Shown here piece by piece: positions 17,500 to 29,074 of a DNA stretch of 64,000 nucleotides. The DNA lies in assembly GCF_010183535.1 (NCBI RefSeq), contig NC_071331.1:19158001-19222000 (forward strand), written 5' to 3'. The notes below the pieces were generated by a model that was given only the letters and a program-made list of their open reading frames with translations, was not told the origin of the DNA and ran no database searches. The position numbers were made by a program, and so were the translations under genes. Numbering within the stretch: position 1 is the first letter of the stretch; every line of letters begins with the position of its first letter. Source of the DNA: Caenorhabditis remanei. Its lineage: Eukaryota; Nematoda; Chromadorea; Rhabditida; Rhabditidae.

Positions 17500-20400
17500 T
17501 CAATATCTCTCCTTCATCACCACTCTGAAATTTTTCGCCTTCATCGTCACACCACAATCCTTCTCAATGGTTGGACTAGGATTAGACTCGTGAAATTGAA
17601 TATGAAATTTGTTGAATAAATTGGAAAAGAACAAGAATAATTCCATTCGAGCGAGTCCTTCTCCAAGACATTGTCGTTTTCCGATTGAAAACGGTACGAG
17701 TTCTTCCACTTTCTTCAGACTTCCATCACTCTCCAAAAATCTCTCGGGACGGAATTCATATGGTTCTGGGAATATCTGAAATTATTTACAGTAGGAGGGG
17801 TACTGTAGTCTTAGCTACCTCAGGATCATACATAACTGAACTGATTTGCGGCGTGATTACTGTATCTTTGGGGATTCTGAAGCCAGCGATAACCACGTCG
17901 GCAGTTGTAGTTCGAGAAAGATTCATTGGAAGTAGGTTGGCAAGACGTTGGGATTCCTGGAAATGGAATTAGCATTGATTAAGAAGTGGAATTCATAGAA
18001 AAGTTTGATAATATCTTGAAACAGTAAAACTTAGAATTTTAATTTTCACCCAATGTGTACACCCCAGATGCCGATAATATTTAATTGATAGTTAGTACTT
18101 ACTAGGAAAGGCCTCGACCGTGGAGTTACAAGACGTGATCTATGTTATTGGAAAGCTGAGAAAACGCTGATTAAAAATATATATTCAGTTTTTGCTCACA
18201 AGGTCTAGCATTCGAAAAAAACGAGATCAAAGTTTGGACCACTGTCAAGTCATTACCAAGGTCCAATCTTTTAACCTCGTTTTTCTCGAATACCAGACAT
18301 CGAGGGCAAAAGCTGAATATATATTTGGAATCAGCGTTTTCTCAGCTTTCCAATGATATCACGTCCTATAACTCCACGGTCACTCGGGGACCTTCCCTAC
18401 TATGAAAAAATAAAGTTTGGCCAAGGATTTTCACAGTAGTTAGTGCCACTAAAACAAAACTAAAATTGTAACGGCCTCTCCCCCGTTTATGAGAGCTACG
18501 GAACATTTTGTTATTGCCAATATTTTACTGTTTCTACTGTTTTTGAAAATTCATTGAAGATTTTGATAAATAATTTGTGCTTTATAAGGCAGAACTGAGC
18601 AAAACTCGAATGTACTTGAACCAGTTCTGACGGAAGAAAAATTGTCACTTAAAGTCTATACGATAAAATTTCAAAAAAAAAATATAACCATTTGGGAAAT
18701 TCGGTTGAAAGTTTTATGAAACAGTAAATTCTGAACTTGAAATCAGATTCCTCCTCCTCATCTCCCATCGAAAATCCCAGCAAACTCACATTAATAGTAG
18801 CATTGATATAATTGAGATTCGGCCTATCTGTAGTTGTAATAATCCGATCACTTCCAATCTTTGTATCCAATTCTTCATATACTTTCTCGAGTACTTTTGG
18901 ATTCAGAAGAACATATAAAAGTGACCAATAGAGAGTATTTGAAGTTGTTTCCATTCCAGCCACCCATAGATCAAAACATACACTATCCAGTTGTTCCATT
19001 CTGGAAAATATGTAAGAGTTGGTCACTGTTTCGAGAAAAATGGAAAATGAATTGATTTTAAGAATATTTTAGTATTCTTGTATGATGCAATTCTTCAAAA
19101 ACCAAGTTTTAGAATAATTTTCTATTGTTTCTCAAAATCTGAAAGTGCTCAAAATTTTAATATTTATTCAATCTGAATGAAGATATAGTAATAAAATGGC
19201 ACATCGCTATACACAATTTTTTTTAATACAAATCAATTCAGAATGTCATTTAAACAAATTTTCTTGGGGCCTGGTACCAAAAAAAAAGAGGACTCAAAGC
19301 GTCAAAAACCGCAATTTGGTTGGTTATTGTTTTGGAAAAATGGAAAAAATTTCACTGTTTCTCAAAATCTTGAAATATTCCAGAAGAGTTGTGAGCAATA
19401 TTAATATTCCCAACTTCAATTCTCCCAATTTTTTCAAGTATCAATTTCTATTACTCACTCATATCCCCCATATCCCTCCTCATGTTCGTGTTTCTTTCTC
19501 TCTTTGAGAAATGCTTCGACATAATCCGAATATTCATCTGAATCATAGTCAATCGTCGCCAATTTCTCTTCTGCCTGCTTCCGGAACATCTCCATCAAAC
19601 CACCCCAATTGTCAGTGACCACTGAAATTACATTTCTAACTATAAGATATCGAAAGATCTGAAATAGTACCTCTTTTGAATCCCTTCAAAATTGGGAAAT
19701 ACCCGAGCCATGGATACATTCCAACGAGTCCTCCAATCGGTTCAGCTGCCATTTTGAAGTGTTTGTTCATTCGGTCCTTGAGTTCCAGGAACTCTGTCAT
19801 GTTACTCTAAAACAGTTTTTTTTTCAAATAAAGTATCTGAATCGAAACTGAAGTTCCCAGTGACCCACATATCTCAAGTTTCCTATTTAGATGGAGAGTT
19901 CGTTATCAATGGAGCGCACTTTCCATATTCTGATATTTCAGAAGACTGCATATATCAATACGACATCTATTGCAATAAGGTAAAATTCGAATTTTTTTGG
20001 TTATTACTTTTTTAGTTACAATCAACTCCAAGTAACTAGAAACGCGTTTTACTTATTTAATGAATAAATTCTTTTATTATTTCTGCTCTGTTTATGTATT
20101 TTCAGACTAAACTTTGTAAGCCCCTTCAAATATAAATGTTCGAGAAATTCGAGAAAAAAAATGAACAAGTTCGGATACGTACTTTTATATCCAGAGTTCA
20201 GATAGTGAAAACTAACCTCATCATATCTGTATCCAAACAACAAATTATTAATAACCGATCCGACGGAAGCATCGAATACATTTTGCATATCGACATTGTC
20301 CATGGATTTTCGGATAGAATCAATCATGGCGGTCACCTCGTTCAGCACCTGCATAGAATAGGAAAATCATTGTATTTATCATGGGTAATTTTCGAACACC

Positions 20401-22135
20401 ACTGTAATTATGAGAAAAAGTTGCATTTTTTGAAACAGTAACAATTAATTTGACTTAAGCACCACTTATTCAATTGTTCACTGTTTCTATCAAATTTTAT
20501 ATGCCTCACAAACGTAGGGGCAAGAATTCGTTCCGTATTGGTATAGTGACAACTCAGATGATTTCAATTTTTACTCTACCTAAACTTTCAATTGATTGAT
20601 TGGTTTTCAGTTGGAACAGTGTAGTTTCAACGATTTCGCATCAAGGTGAAGTGTTGAAACAGAATATGTTTTTCAGAGACGAAACTGACGAAATTTTTTT
20701 TCTGTTTCAGGTAAGTTAGTTTGGTTTCAAGTAAGATTTTTTAATGATAAATTGGTCAGTTATGATATTTTCATACCATACTGTATGCTTTTCGGTGAGT
20801 TTTTTTTCTTTCTTCAAGAATTTTTTGATTCGGCGCACAACCCTCTTTAATTTTTGAGGGTATTTTTGATCATTTTCGTTGTATTATTCAACAAATTCTA
20901 TAGAATACGGCGAATATTGATGGAAAAAAACTCTAAAAACTATTGAATATAGCTTTAGAAACAGCAGCATTCACAATCAGAAAAAATCAACTTAACCGAA
21001 GTGAAATTTCTAGAACTTTCTCACTGACCAGACTTTCCGGCACTCGCTTCCAGCGGGTTGTGCACCGAATTAAAAAATTCTTGAAGAAAGAAAACGCACT
21101 CACCGAAAAGCATACCGTATGACATGAAAATATCATAACTAATCACAATACAAACTTAAAAATCAAATGTCTATACAAAATTTTTTTTCACTGTTTCAAA
21201 ACCATCTCATCATTTTACAATCTTCAATTCTCTTGTTATCTCGTTCTTCAACTCACTTTCTCCTCCATCAAATTCTTTCCCAATCCGAAATCTCTGAGAA
21301 TATGCAATGCGAATCTTCTTTGTTGAATCCATCGGTCTCCATGGGATTCAATGATTCCGAATGCTCCTTCTGCAATGGAAAATCATTAGAAAGGAGTTTT
21401 TCTTTCTTAAATTTTCATGGCAACTCACTTCTAATCTCAATAGAAATCGGAAACTCTGGTCTCCCTACAAAACTTCCTCCATCCTTTATGAAATGTTGTT
21501 TGATTAATTTCCAGTCAGTTACAGTAACCATGGGGAGACTTGCCAACCAAAACGTGAATACTGGTCCGTAATCTTCTCTGAAAATGAAAAATATATTTCT
21601 GTTTCAAATAGTTTTTTAAATTTTAAACTTTTGTAAAGTTTCAGTTTTTTTTTAGTATTCTATACCAGTTTCTGTAAAAATGGTCTGAAATGTCACTTAG
21701 GTATTTATAATTCTGAGAAAGCCATCGATCAATCATTATTAACTAATGAATTATTTCAATAGCAGTACATATGTTTTGAGTGAAACATCAATTTTTCTAA
21801 AACCGCTACTCCATTTATTAGTTGTAAGAACTGTGCTGAGTGTATGACAAATAAACTCACCTCAACTTCTCATACATTTTGTATCCCGGTTTCACAGCAT
21901 CTGTCATCAAATAGAGATTTCCAATGAGTGGAAGAGGTAGGGGACCTGAAGCTTGTTTGTAATATCTATCACAAAACAAAACAAACAATTATTTTCCAGA
22001 TGTGAAAGTTAAAAAACAACATTTGAAATAGTAACATTTTGTAGTAGACTAACCTGGCGGCAGATTTCTGCGTTTCCAATAAAATAAATCGAAGAGATAG
22101 AGGAAAATTAAGGATCCAATGATGAGCAGAATCAT
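17500..22135 (-). CDS. Cytochrome P450, CYP33E-like
   Basis: Ten exons in coding order: 22135-22054, 21945-21861, 21577-21429, 21369-21257, 20348-20217, 19806-19671, 19621-19459, 19000-18790, 17956-17819, 17775-17500. They sum to 1485 nt, 494 residues, the usual microsomal P450 length. The N-terminus is a hydrophobic anchor followed by KRRNLPPGPLPLPLIGN. The I-helix oxygen-binding region is LWVAGMETTSNT, the PERF region is EFRPERFLES, and the heme loop is FSIGKRQCLGEGLAR with the Cys ligand. These are endoplasmic-reticulum monooxygenases; CYP33E members in C. elegans act on fatty acids. The ATG follows a TTTTCAG acceptor directly, pointing to spliced-leader trans-splicing. Introns at 17957-18789 and 20349-21256 contain palindromic elements. 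Confidence 0.93.
18099..18403. repeat. Palindromic element in a P450 intron
   Basis: Arms of about 140 bp (18099-18240 and 18255-18403) face each other around a short spacer. They share CCGTGGAGTTA, GGAAAGCTGAGAAAACGCTG and ATATATATTCAG. No coding capacity; MITE-like. Confidence 0.75.
20757..21141. repeat. Inverted-repeat (MITE-like) element in a P450 intron
   Basis: Arms of roughly 85-90 bp (20757-20846 and 21053-21141) are near-perfect reverse complements, sharing GTATGCTTTTCGGTGAG, TTTCTTTCTTCAAGAATT and CACAACCC. The 200-bp centre is unique and AT-rich. No ORF. Confidence 0.8.
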
Positions 22136-24388
22136 CTGAAAATGGGATTTTAAAAGTTGAGTGTAGTTAGATTTAGAGAAATAGAAAGGATTCGAGAAAT
22201 AAAATGGAAGAATTAAAATATCATAAGCGGGATGAAATTATGTTGAAAATGTGAAAATGTGAGACGGAAAGTTTTGACCATTTTGCATTATGCTATTGTC
22301 TAGGTATCTAGTCTATTAAATAAGCAAATAGTTGGAAACAGTATATTTTTCAAATTAAAAAGTAGAAAAAAAAGATTACTCTAGGGTGCCGAAAAGCGTT
22401 GTTGGGAACTGAAATTTCCTTATCCAAGGGGGTATTTCAGTCTATTCATTGAAAGTTCACTTTGTGCCAGTCTATCATGGCAAATACGGATTAAGTGCTC
22501 GAAGAAACAAAAACATTGGAATCGATTGGAGTTTGGTGAAAGTTTGAAACAGTAACTAAATGTATGTCTCGATTCAATTGTAAGAGAAGTACACTTTACA
22601 AATTTTTTCAAAAAGAAAAAGAAAATCAAAGCTTTCAAAAGAAACAAGTAGAGTGAAAACAAGAAGGAAAATTGAAAACTATTGAGAAAGCTCTCAAGAT
22701 TTGAGTATTTCCAAAAAAATGTTCATTATAATTAGAATAACCATCAATTTGATATTACAAGTCCGAGCTGTGAAGCAGTAAAATATTTTGATGAGAAAGG
22801 GAAAAAGTCTATGAAGTTCTTTTTTGGCTTGTTTCAAAATAACGAGATCATTGCAAAGTTTACTGACAGTAAAATTAAACCAGGTAAGTTTCGAAACTAC
22901 ATATTGTTACAACATCGAATTCAAAAAATCTGACAGAAATGTATAACTTGAAACGGTAAAAAAATCGCACAGCAACAAAAAAAAATGAATAAAAACCAGA
23001 GCGAAATGTAATTAAATATACGAGCAGAAACAGAAAAATAAGTGGCAAAAACATTGCGAGCATATTTATCTTAAATTTCAAGAACTATTAGAACAGTAAC
23101 TTTTCCAAAATACATAGTCAGACAATTGTAACAGAATCAAGTTCATTGACATGCAGATGTCTTGAAACAGGAAATAATTTTTAAAAGTCTATGAAATTCG
23201 GTTTCTGGCGTTCTCTAAAATTAGAAGATTGATAACCGGTAAGAAAGATAAGAAAAAAATTGGGAAAGTAAAATTTGTCTTCAAAAGGAACCATTGAAGA
23301 ACAGGTAGGAAAAAATACTAACTGCTATTGGAAACAGCAAAAAAAATTAGTTTTCAAGGAACACAACAAGCATGATAAAAACTACTTTGATAATAAAAAT
23401 AGAGACACTGTGGCGAAAAATATGAAAAGTATTTCATGGGCAAAAAACGCAAGAAACTGTTTTTTACTACTAGCAAAAAATAGTTTTTGTTTTTTTTTCC
23501 TACCTTGTGAATAGGTCCATCAAAATAAAAGAGAGAATCTCGGAAATATATTTATCTTGCGATTCAGAATTGCAAAAGAATTGCAAAAGAATCAAGTTTC
23601 ACATATAAGCAGAGTATTCGGAACAGTAATTGTTTTCAATTCTGCACTATAATACAGTAAAATGATAAAACAAAACATTTGAAACATTTTATAAGCACGC
23701 CATTTTTCACTAACCGCGCTCTACGGAAACCGAATAAAATTGTGTGCGAAATTGAGAGACTCAGAGAAAAAGAGAAATTTTTCAAGAAGGTTTAGGTGGA
23801 GCGCAGTTGAAAGTAATGTGCCGAGCTAATAAGATATCGTCAGGAAAGTTTTATTAATCATTGGAAACGTAGCTAATTGTAAGAGGTCATCCCAAAAATA
23901 GTAAACTTAAAGTGGCTAGAAAAATATATAATTTTTATGAAACAGAAACATTTTCGTAACGGTAAAAATGAAAAATTTAGCGGAAAAAGTTTTTAAAAAC
24001 TATACAAAAACAAGACAGCTCTTCCGTTTAATTTTCTCAATATTTCCCTCCATCCTCCATTCGAAATAATATTTATATACCTCAAATACACACACAAACA
24101 ACTCCTCTTCTCAAAAAAAGTTTGTTCAGACTAGAAAACGAGAGTGGAGGAATAGAGACTACACGAAATCAAGAGATTTAGAAAGACAGCGTACTGGGTA
24201 CTCTCAGTTCTTTCTCCCTCGAAAATCAGTTGACACAGTTTTTCTCTGCACTCTCCATGGGTCACGTACTATTTTCAGACGGAGGACACAAAATTGATGC
24301 AGAAACCATGAAATGGGGCGGAGGGAAGAATGGACAAGAAGAGATAAGAACTACTGATAACGGGTGATTTTTGGTATTTAGAAGTGGA
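22136..24388. other. Intergenic, upstream of the P450 gene
   Basis: AT-rich, with no supported exon on either strand. It holds repeated GAAACAGTAA-like words, one short inverted-repeat element (23689-23832), and the target DNA of the giant LTR element with GTGGA at 24384-24388. Confidence 0.6.
23689..23832. repeat. Short inverted-repeat element, family copy 2
   Basis: Related to 10424-10566. The left arm has AACCGCGCTCTACGGAAAC, the core GAGAGACTCAGAGAAAAAG, and the right arm AGGTGGAGCGCAGTTGAAAG then CGAGCTAATAA. The whole is bounded by ATAAGCACG and its near-complement. Confidence 0.7.
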
Positions 24389-25112
24389 TGTGGCCACCCC
24401 TTCTAAGGATAGAAGGCCGCCGGTTATTAGCCGTCGAGGGTGTCACACGTCTCGGTGGTTTCCTGCTAATTCAGGTGGTTCAGTGGAAGGCAGGACCCGA
24501 TGTACTGTTACGCGGTTTATTCAACAACCAGTTTATTAAGGGAAAAGCATGACACGAAGTGTCGGCATTAAAACCTTTAACTGATCGAGCTCTTACATCA
24601 AAGCACAGAGATAATGGGGGAACGAGGTAACTGATTAGAAAGCTACTGCGTAGGAATTCTCAGTAGAGAATTCTCGCGGTTTCTTGCTAAGAGCTCTCAG
24701 CGAGTTCAGACTAGCGCCTCCTAGAAGGATTCGCGGTACAAACCCACTTCTCTCGTGGTAAAAACAACAACTCTAAAAGGGGGTAATTAATTATAGGCCA
24801 GCGAGGATGTCGGTCAGCTACTGTGGCAGTCGTTTCCCGTGTGTCGTGGTGGGAGTTCCTCGTGGTGGAAACGGCATGCGCCTTGAACTGTAGTAGAGAC
24901 GCAGACATCGTAGTTGGCGGCGATTTGAACTGTAAAAAAGGAATAAATTCTTAATACAATAATAGTGAAAAACAAGGAAAAAAGGGAATTAATAACAGAA
25001 AGTAAAATACATAAATATAATTGAATAAATTAGAATAATTTATCCAATCAATTAATGCATTTTAGTTTGGAGTGGGACAGAGGCCTGATCGGGGACCTGG
25101 CAACTGTCAACA
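24389..25112 (-). repeat. 3' LTR of the giant BEL/Pao element
   Basis: 724 bp. It matches 49861-50584 except for two visible substitutions (T/A near 24793 and T/C near 25063), about 0.3 percent. It contains three CGCGGT copies (24511, 24675, 24732). Confidence 0.95.
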
Positions 25113-26560
25113 CTCCGGGGGGTCTGAGGCTCGGCGGCTTGAGTTATGAGAACATAACGTGCAAGCTTGGCTTTCGCTTTACGAGGTTGATAAGGCCGGA
25201 CGCGGTGAATGGGCAATCGGATTTTCGCCCAGTCGTCAATGGTACGAGGTCTCTTCAACTTGACGTTTTGAGAGTACTCGGAACCTGATGACTTCTGGTC
25301 ATCCTTGTACTTGAATGCGCCTGAACGACTAGCTCCAAGAGTCGGATCGGACTGTTTAGTATCTTCCGTGGTTGTGCCAGATCGACTAGCAACCACTTCC
25401 GAACTAGTGCCAGATGAATCGATCGTTGGATCGAAACAATAAGACTTTAGTCCAATTCTCCTCCTGTGTGTCTTCGACCGACGGCTACTCAGATTCGGAG
25501 CGAACTGACTGGATTCTTTCGTGGATGCGCCTGAACAACTAGCATCCAGATTCGGGACAACGCGGTTGAAACCTTTTCCAGATGTGCCTGAACGACAAAC
25601 ATCTGGGGCCGGAATCGTACACTTCATCCTTCTTCTGGCTGCGTCTGAACAACTAGCAGCCATGTCCGAACCAGTGTCAGATGAATCGATCGTCGGATCG
25701 AAACAACATGACTTTAGTCCAACTCCTCTCCTGGTTGAGCTCGACTGACGGATCCCAAGATTCGGAGCGAACTGATTAAATTCTTTCGTGGATGTGCCTG
25801 AACAACCAGCATCCAGATTCGGGGCGGCGCGGTTGACTCCTTTTCCAGATGTGTCTGAACGACAAACATCTGGGACCGGAGTCGCACACTCTACTCCTCC
25901 TCTGGTTGCGCCTGAACGACTAGCAACCACGTCCGAACCATTGTCCGTTGAGTCGATCGTTGGATCGAAACAACAAGACTTTAGTCCAACTCCTCTCCTG
26001 GATGACTCCAAGGCGGTAGCATCCTTATCCGAGGTGTGTCCTGATTTGTCCGCGGTAGTGAAGTTCCTGTCCTTGGGTGCGCCAGAACGACAAGCATCCA
26101 AGTCCGGGCTCTTCAAAACTTTAGGGCCTGCATTAATCAACTCCTCTCCGACGCGGTGAACTTTCTGATCTTTATTCCGAATTCCTTTGTTCTTCGAGGT
26201 TGGGGTATTGGGATTCTGAGAGTATACAGGAAACGTTGCGATGTTCGGGGAATCTGGCGGAACAAGAAACTGTTGATCACTCTCCACCTGCTCGGAAGCT
26301 GGTGGGTCATCCACTGGATTGACTTCGAGTGGGATCAACTGATTTACTGCACGCTCATAGAATTTATCCCTGCATCGAACAGTAGCAGTACGGACTGAGC
26401 CGTCTTTACTGTATTTCAACGAATCAATAACTCCAAGAGGCCAATTGTGACGCGGTGATTTGTCAGTGTAGATGAGCACTAGTTGACCGACACGCGGTTT
26501 CAACAAGGATGTACGTTTCTCGGGATGTGCATTTTCCCGGAGATATGCTAGATATGCACT
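25052..26560 (-). CDS. C-terminal end of BEL Pol: DUF5641-like domain and three tandem protein repeats
   Basis: The frame opens near 26560 after a frame change from the integrase frame and runs to a stop at 25052, inside the 3' LTR. The start of this segment (LKPRVGQLVLIYTD...WPLGVIDSL) has the form of the DUF5641 domain that follows integrase in BEL/Pao. After a linker come three copies of an about 89-residue unit, each with GLKS(C/Y)CFDPTIDS, then CRSGTSGKG and FAPNL. The DNA period is 267 bp (about 25410, 25678 and 25945). A basic tail follows. The role of the repeats is unknown. Confidence 0.8.
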   Translation of the reverse strand, partial: SAYLAYLRENAHPEKRTSLLKPRVGQLVLIYTDKSPRHNWPLGVIDSLKYSKDGSVRTATVRCRDKFYERAVNQLIPLEVNPVDDPPASEQVESDQQFLVPPDSPNIATFPVYSQNPNTPTSKNKGIRNKDQKVHRVGEELINAGPKVLKSPDLDACRSGAPKDRNFTTADKSGHTSDKDATALESSRRGVGLKSCCFDPTIDSTDNGSDVVASRSGATRGGVECATPVPDVCRSDTSGKGVNRAAPNLDAGCSGTSTKEFNQFAPNLGIRQSSSTRRGVGLKSCCFDPTIDSSDTGSDMAASCSDAARRRMKCTIPAPDVCRSGTSGKGFNRVVPNLDASCSGASTKESSQFAPNLSSRRSKTHRRRIGLKSYCFDPTIDSSGTSSEVVASRSGTTTEDTKQSDPTLGASRSGAFKYKDDQKSSGSEYSQNVKLKRPRTIDDWAKIRLPIHRVRPYQPRKAKAKLARYVLITQAAEPQTPRSVDSCQVPDQASVPLQTKMH

Positions 26561-27525
26561 GGACCAAACTATCCCATAAACGCTCTATTACTTCGTCGAG
26601 CCCTGCGAGGTGATCGAGGGTTCTCCGTTCAGTAACCGAGGTATTCCGGGTAGGATCAAACTGTTCGTTAGACTTCAGTCCGTCGCGTTCCGAAGGAAGA
26701 TCGATCAGAACGGTCGGAAGTATGAAGTCCATCGGACGGAGTGCAGGTAAGTCATTGATATCTCGCGGGTTGGGCGTCAGAGGTCGGCTGTTGATCATAG
26801 ACTCAACTCGTACAATCACGTGGTTCAAAGAAAAAAATGATTTCGTGGTCTTTCCAATTTCTTTCCGCATTTGATGTTTCACAATACCTACTACACGCTC
26901 ATAAATTCCACCCTGCCACGGTGCGAGCGGAGTGATATAATGGAAATTGATATCAAAGGTAGCAAGAAAATTGGTGAAGGACGTACTAGGTACATACCTT
27001 TTTAGATCATCCGAAATAATTTTAGATCCGAGAGTAAATGTACGGGCGTTATCCGAATAAATGGAATGAGGAATCCCTCTGCGAGAAAACACGTTTTTTA
27101 ATCCTTGTACATACGTTTCCGCGGTTCCATCAGGAATCAACTCAAGATGAGTTGCTCGAGTGACGAGACACGTATAGACAAGGACGTATGCCTTGCCTAG
27201 ACTGATGCCGTCATCGAGACGATAACTCAGAGGACCCATGTAATCGAGACCAACATGCTGGAACGGAACGGAAGGAGTAGTACGGAAACGCGGTATTCTA
27301 CGAGCAAATGGATACGCAAACGGTTTATTATTGACCTTCTGACAGGGAACGCAACTGCGACAAACGGAGTCTGCAAGTTGCTTATCCGTCAAGATCCAGT
27401 ATCGTGTCCGGAGTGCTGTTACGAGGTAAGTCGCGGGAAGATGCACATTTTTCAAGTGCGTCTCTTCGACGACTAGTCTCGCTAAGCGATGTTTCTTGTG
27501 AACAAGAATCCGCTTATACGCATCA
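26560..27525 (-). CDS. Integrase of the BEL/Pao element
   Basis: The HHCC zinc region (two His in VEETHLKNVHLP, then CRSCVPCQ) is followed by the catalytic core with acidic residues in GLDYMGPL, IYSDNARTF and GGIYERVV, in the spacing of a DDE integrase. The core ends with typical BEL motifs (INSRPLTP, LRPMDFILP). The frame differs from the preceding RNase H frame (change near 27525) and the following frame (change near 26560). Confidence 0.9.
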
Positions 27526-29073
27526 CTAGGCCAATACTGGCGATGGCACTCTCCGATGGGTTCTTACGATACCATCAGATCCTTCCACCGGTAACAACTT
27601 TGACGGAAATTCCTGCCCTTGGCTAGCCGCTTCCTTATAATGTTCGATGAATACAAGTCTCCGAGCAATGGCTCTTCCCTTAAGACCCATCAAAGATGTG
27701 TCCGGAATAGACTTGGACTTGACGAATTCCTGCATAATCGGACTCTTCCACTCATGTCGCTTGAATAACTTCAATAAGCAATTCAGCGTGGAATGAGTGT
27801 AAGATACGACGCGGGATAAGGAGTTGCTTCGCTCATACGGCACGAACGAGACGTACTGATCTTTACGCTGTGTCACCATACACATGCCCTTGAGGGCGTC
27901 AGTCAGGGCGTCAAATTCTGACTGACCTACTGATTGCTCAGTAGAGTCCGTGGTATCAGTGTTCTTCTTTGTCGCTATTATTTCCGAAGAAATAAGTTCG
28001 CGAAAGTCCGAAGGGCAAGTAATATTGCCTTCGAGGCGACAAGGCCACTTGCTCGGGTCTTCCTTGAGAAAGCCTGGACCGTGGAACCAAAGAGTACAAT
28101 TCTTCAATTCTTCACTTCCCATTCCTCTCGTAGCAATGTCTGCTGGATTGAGGTCGGTGGGGCAATGATGAAACGTGTTCGGAATCTCAAGAGATTTGAG
28201 ACTATCGCACACCTCATGAATACCTTTCACGCGGTTACTAACCCAACATTTCTTTTGCTCATTTCGGAGTACCCAGTACAAAGCGACCATCGCATCAGAG
28301 AAGAATCTGACGGAGCAGGGATGCTCAGAAGTCATCGCTTTAACTACAGACATAGCAATCCTCGTGCCAATTTCGATCGCGAGTAATTCGAGACGCGGAA
28401 TTGTCAGAGTCTTACTAGACGATGGCTTGATTTTCGATTTCGCGGTAAGTAGCCCAATCTCTGGTTCTCGATCGTCGTATTCATACATAATGTAGACTGC
28501 ACAGGCGTACGTATCTTTGGAAGCATCCGAAAATACAAGAAGTTGAACGTTCTTGTAACCACCACGCGGTCGCAATAATCGAGGAATCGTAATTGATAAC
28601 TCAGAAAACTGCTTCCTAATAGCGTCCCAACGCGGTAGAAGGGATTTCGGAATGCGGTGTTTCCAGTCGATACCATCGACCCATAAGTCACGCATCAATA
28701 GTTTGAACGAGACAAAGAGAGGAGCAAGATTACCAAGAGGATCGAAGGTCTCAGCCATACGTGAAGCCACCTGACGTTTGGTCGGGTGTGTCTCCAGTAG
28801 CTGCGCTAACTTGATGGTATATGTATCATTTACAGTATCCCAGAGATACCCGAGTAATTTGATCGTGGTCTCGCTAGAAATCTCATCCTTAGGGAATTTC
28901 TCCATTTCTCCTGGACAATTCGTGATATACTCTCTGAGCCGCATGTTCATTTGATTGAATGCTTCTTTCGAGTCTATACGAAGAGACTGAATTTCCTCGC
29001 GGTTGTTCGTGGTAAGCATTACATTATCGACATAGATATTCTCTCTGATTCTCTCCGCGATCGGATTCTTCAT
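27526..29073 (-). CDS. RT palm/connection and RNase H region of BEL Pol
   Basis: Begins with ENIYVDNVML, the BEL-type version of the RT YXDD box. It continues through the connection (LLGYLWDT, KRQVASRMAETFDPLG) and an RNase H-like domain (LLVFSDASKD, PRLELLAIEIG, FFSDAMVALYW, NPADIATRG). It is separated from the upstream RT frame by a one-base frame change at about 29074 and ends in a stop at 27526. Confidence 0.88.
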   Translation of the reverse strand: MKNPIAERIRENIYVDNVMLTTNNREEIQSLRIDSKEAFNQMNMRLREYITNCPGEMEKFPKDEISSETTIKLLGYLWDTVNDTYTIKLAQLLETHPTKRQVASRMAETFDPLGNLAPLFVSFKLLMRDLWVDGIDWKHRIPKSLLPRWDAIRKQFSELSITIPRLLRPRGGYKNVQLLVFSDASKDTYACAVYIMYEYDDREPEIGLLTAKSKIKPSSSKTLTIPRLELLAIEIGTRIAMSVVKAMTSEHPCSVRFFSDAMVALYWVLRNEQKKCWVSNRVKGIHEVCDSLKSLEIPNTFHHCPTDLNPADIATRGMGSEELKNCTLWFHGPGFLKEDPSKWPCRLEGNITCPSDFRELISSEIIATKKNTDTTDSTEQSVGQSEFDALTDALKGMCMVTQRKDQYVSFVPYERSNSLSRVVSYTHSTLNCLLKLFKRHEWKSPIMQEFVKSKSIPDTSLMGLKGRAIARRLVFIEHYKEAASQGQEFPSKLLPVEGSDGIVRTHRRVPSPVLA

Positions 29074-29074
29074 A

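Noticed and set aside
24711..24908. 65-codon frame in both LTRs
   Set aside because: Identical in both because LTRs are copies; no start context or features suggest a protein.
25052..25135. Search for an env-like gene between pol and the 3' LTR of the giant element
   Set aside because: The Pol tail runs into the LTR and no signal peptide or membrane protein frame is present there; the extra genes are all 5' of gag.
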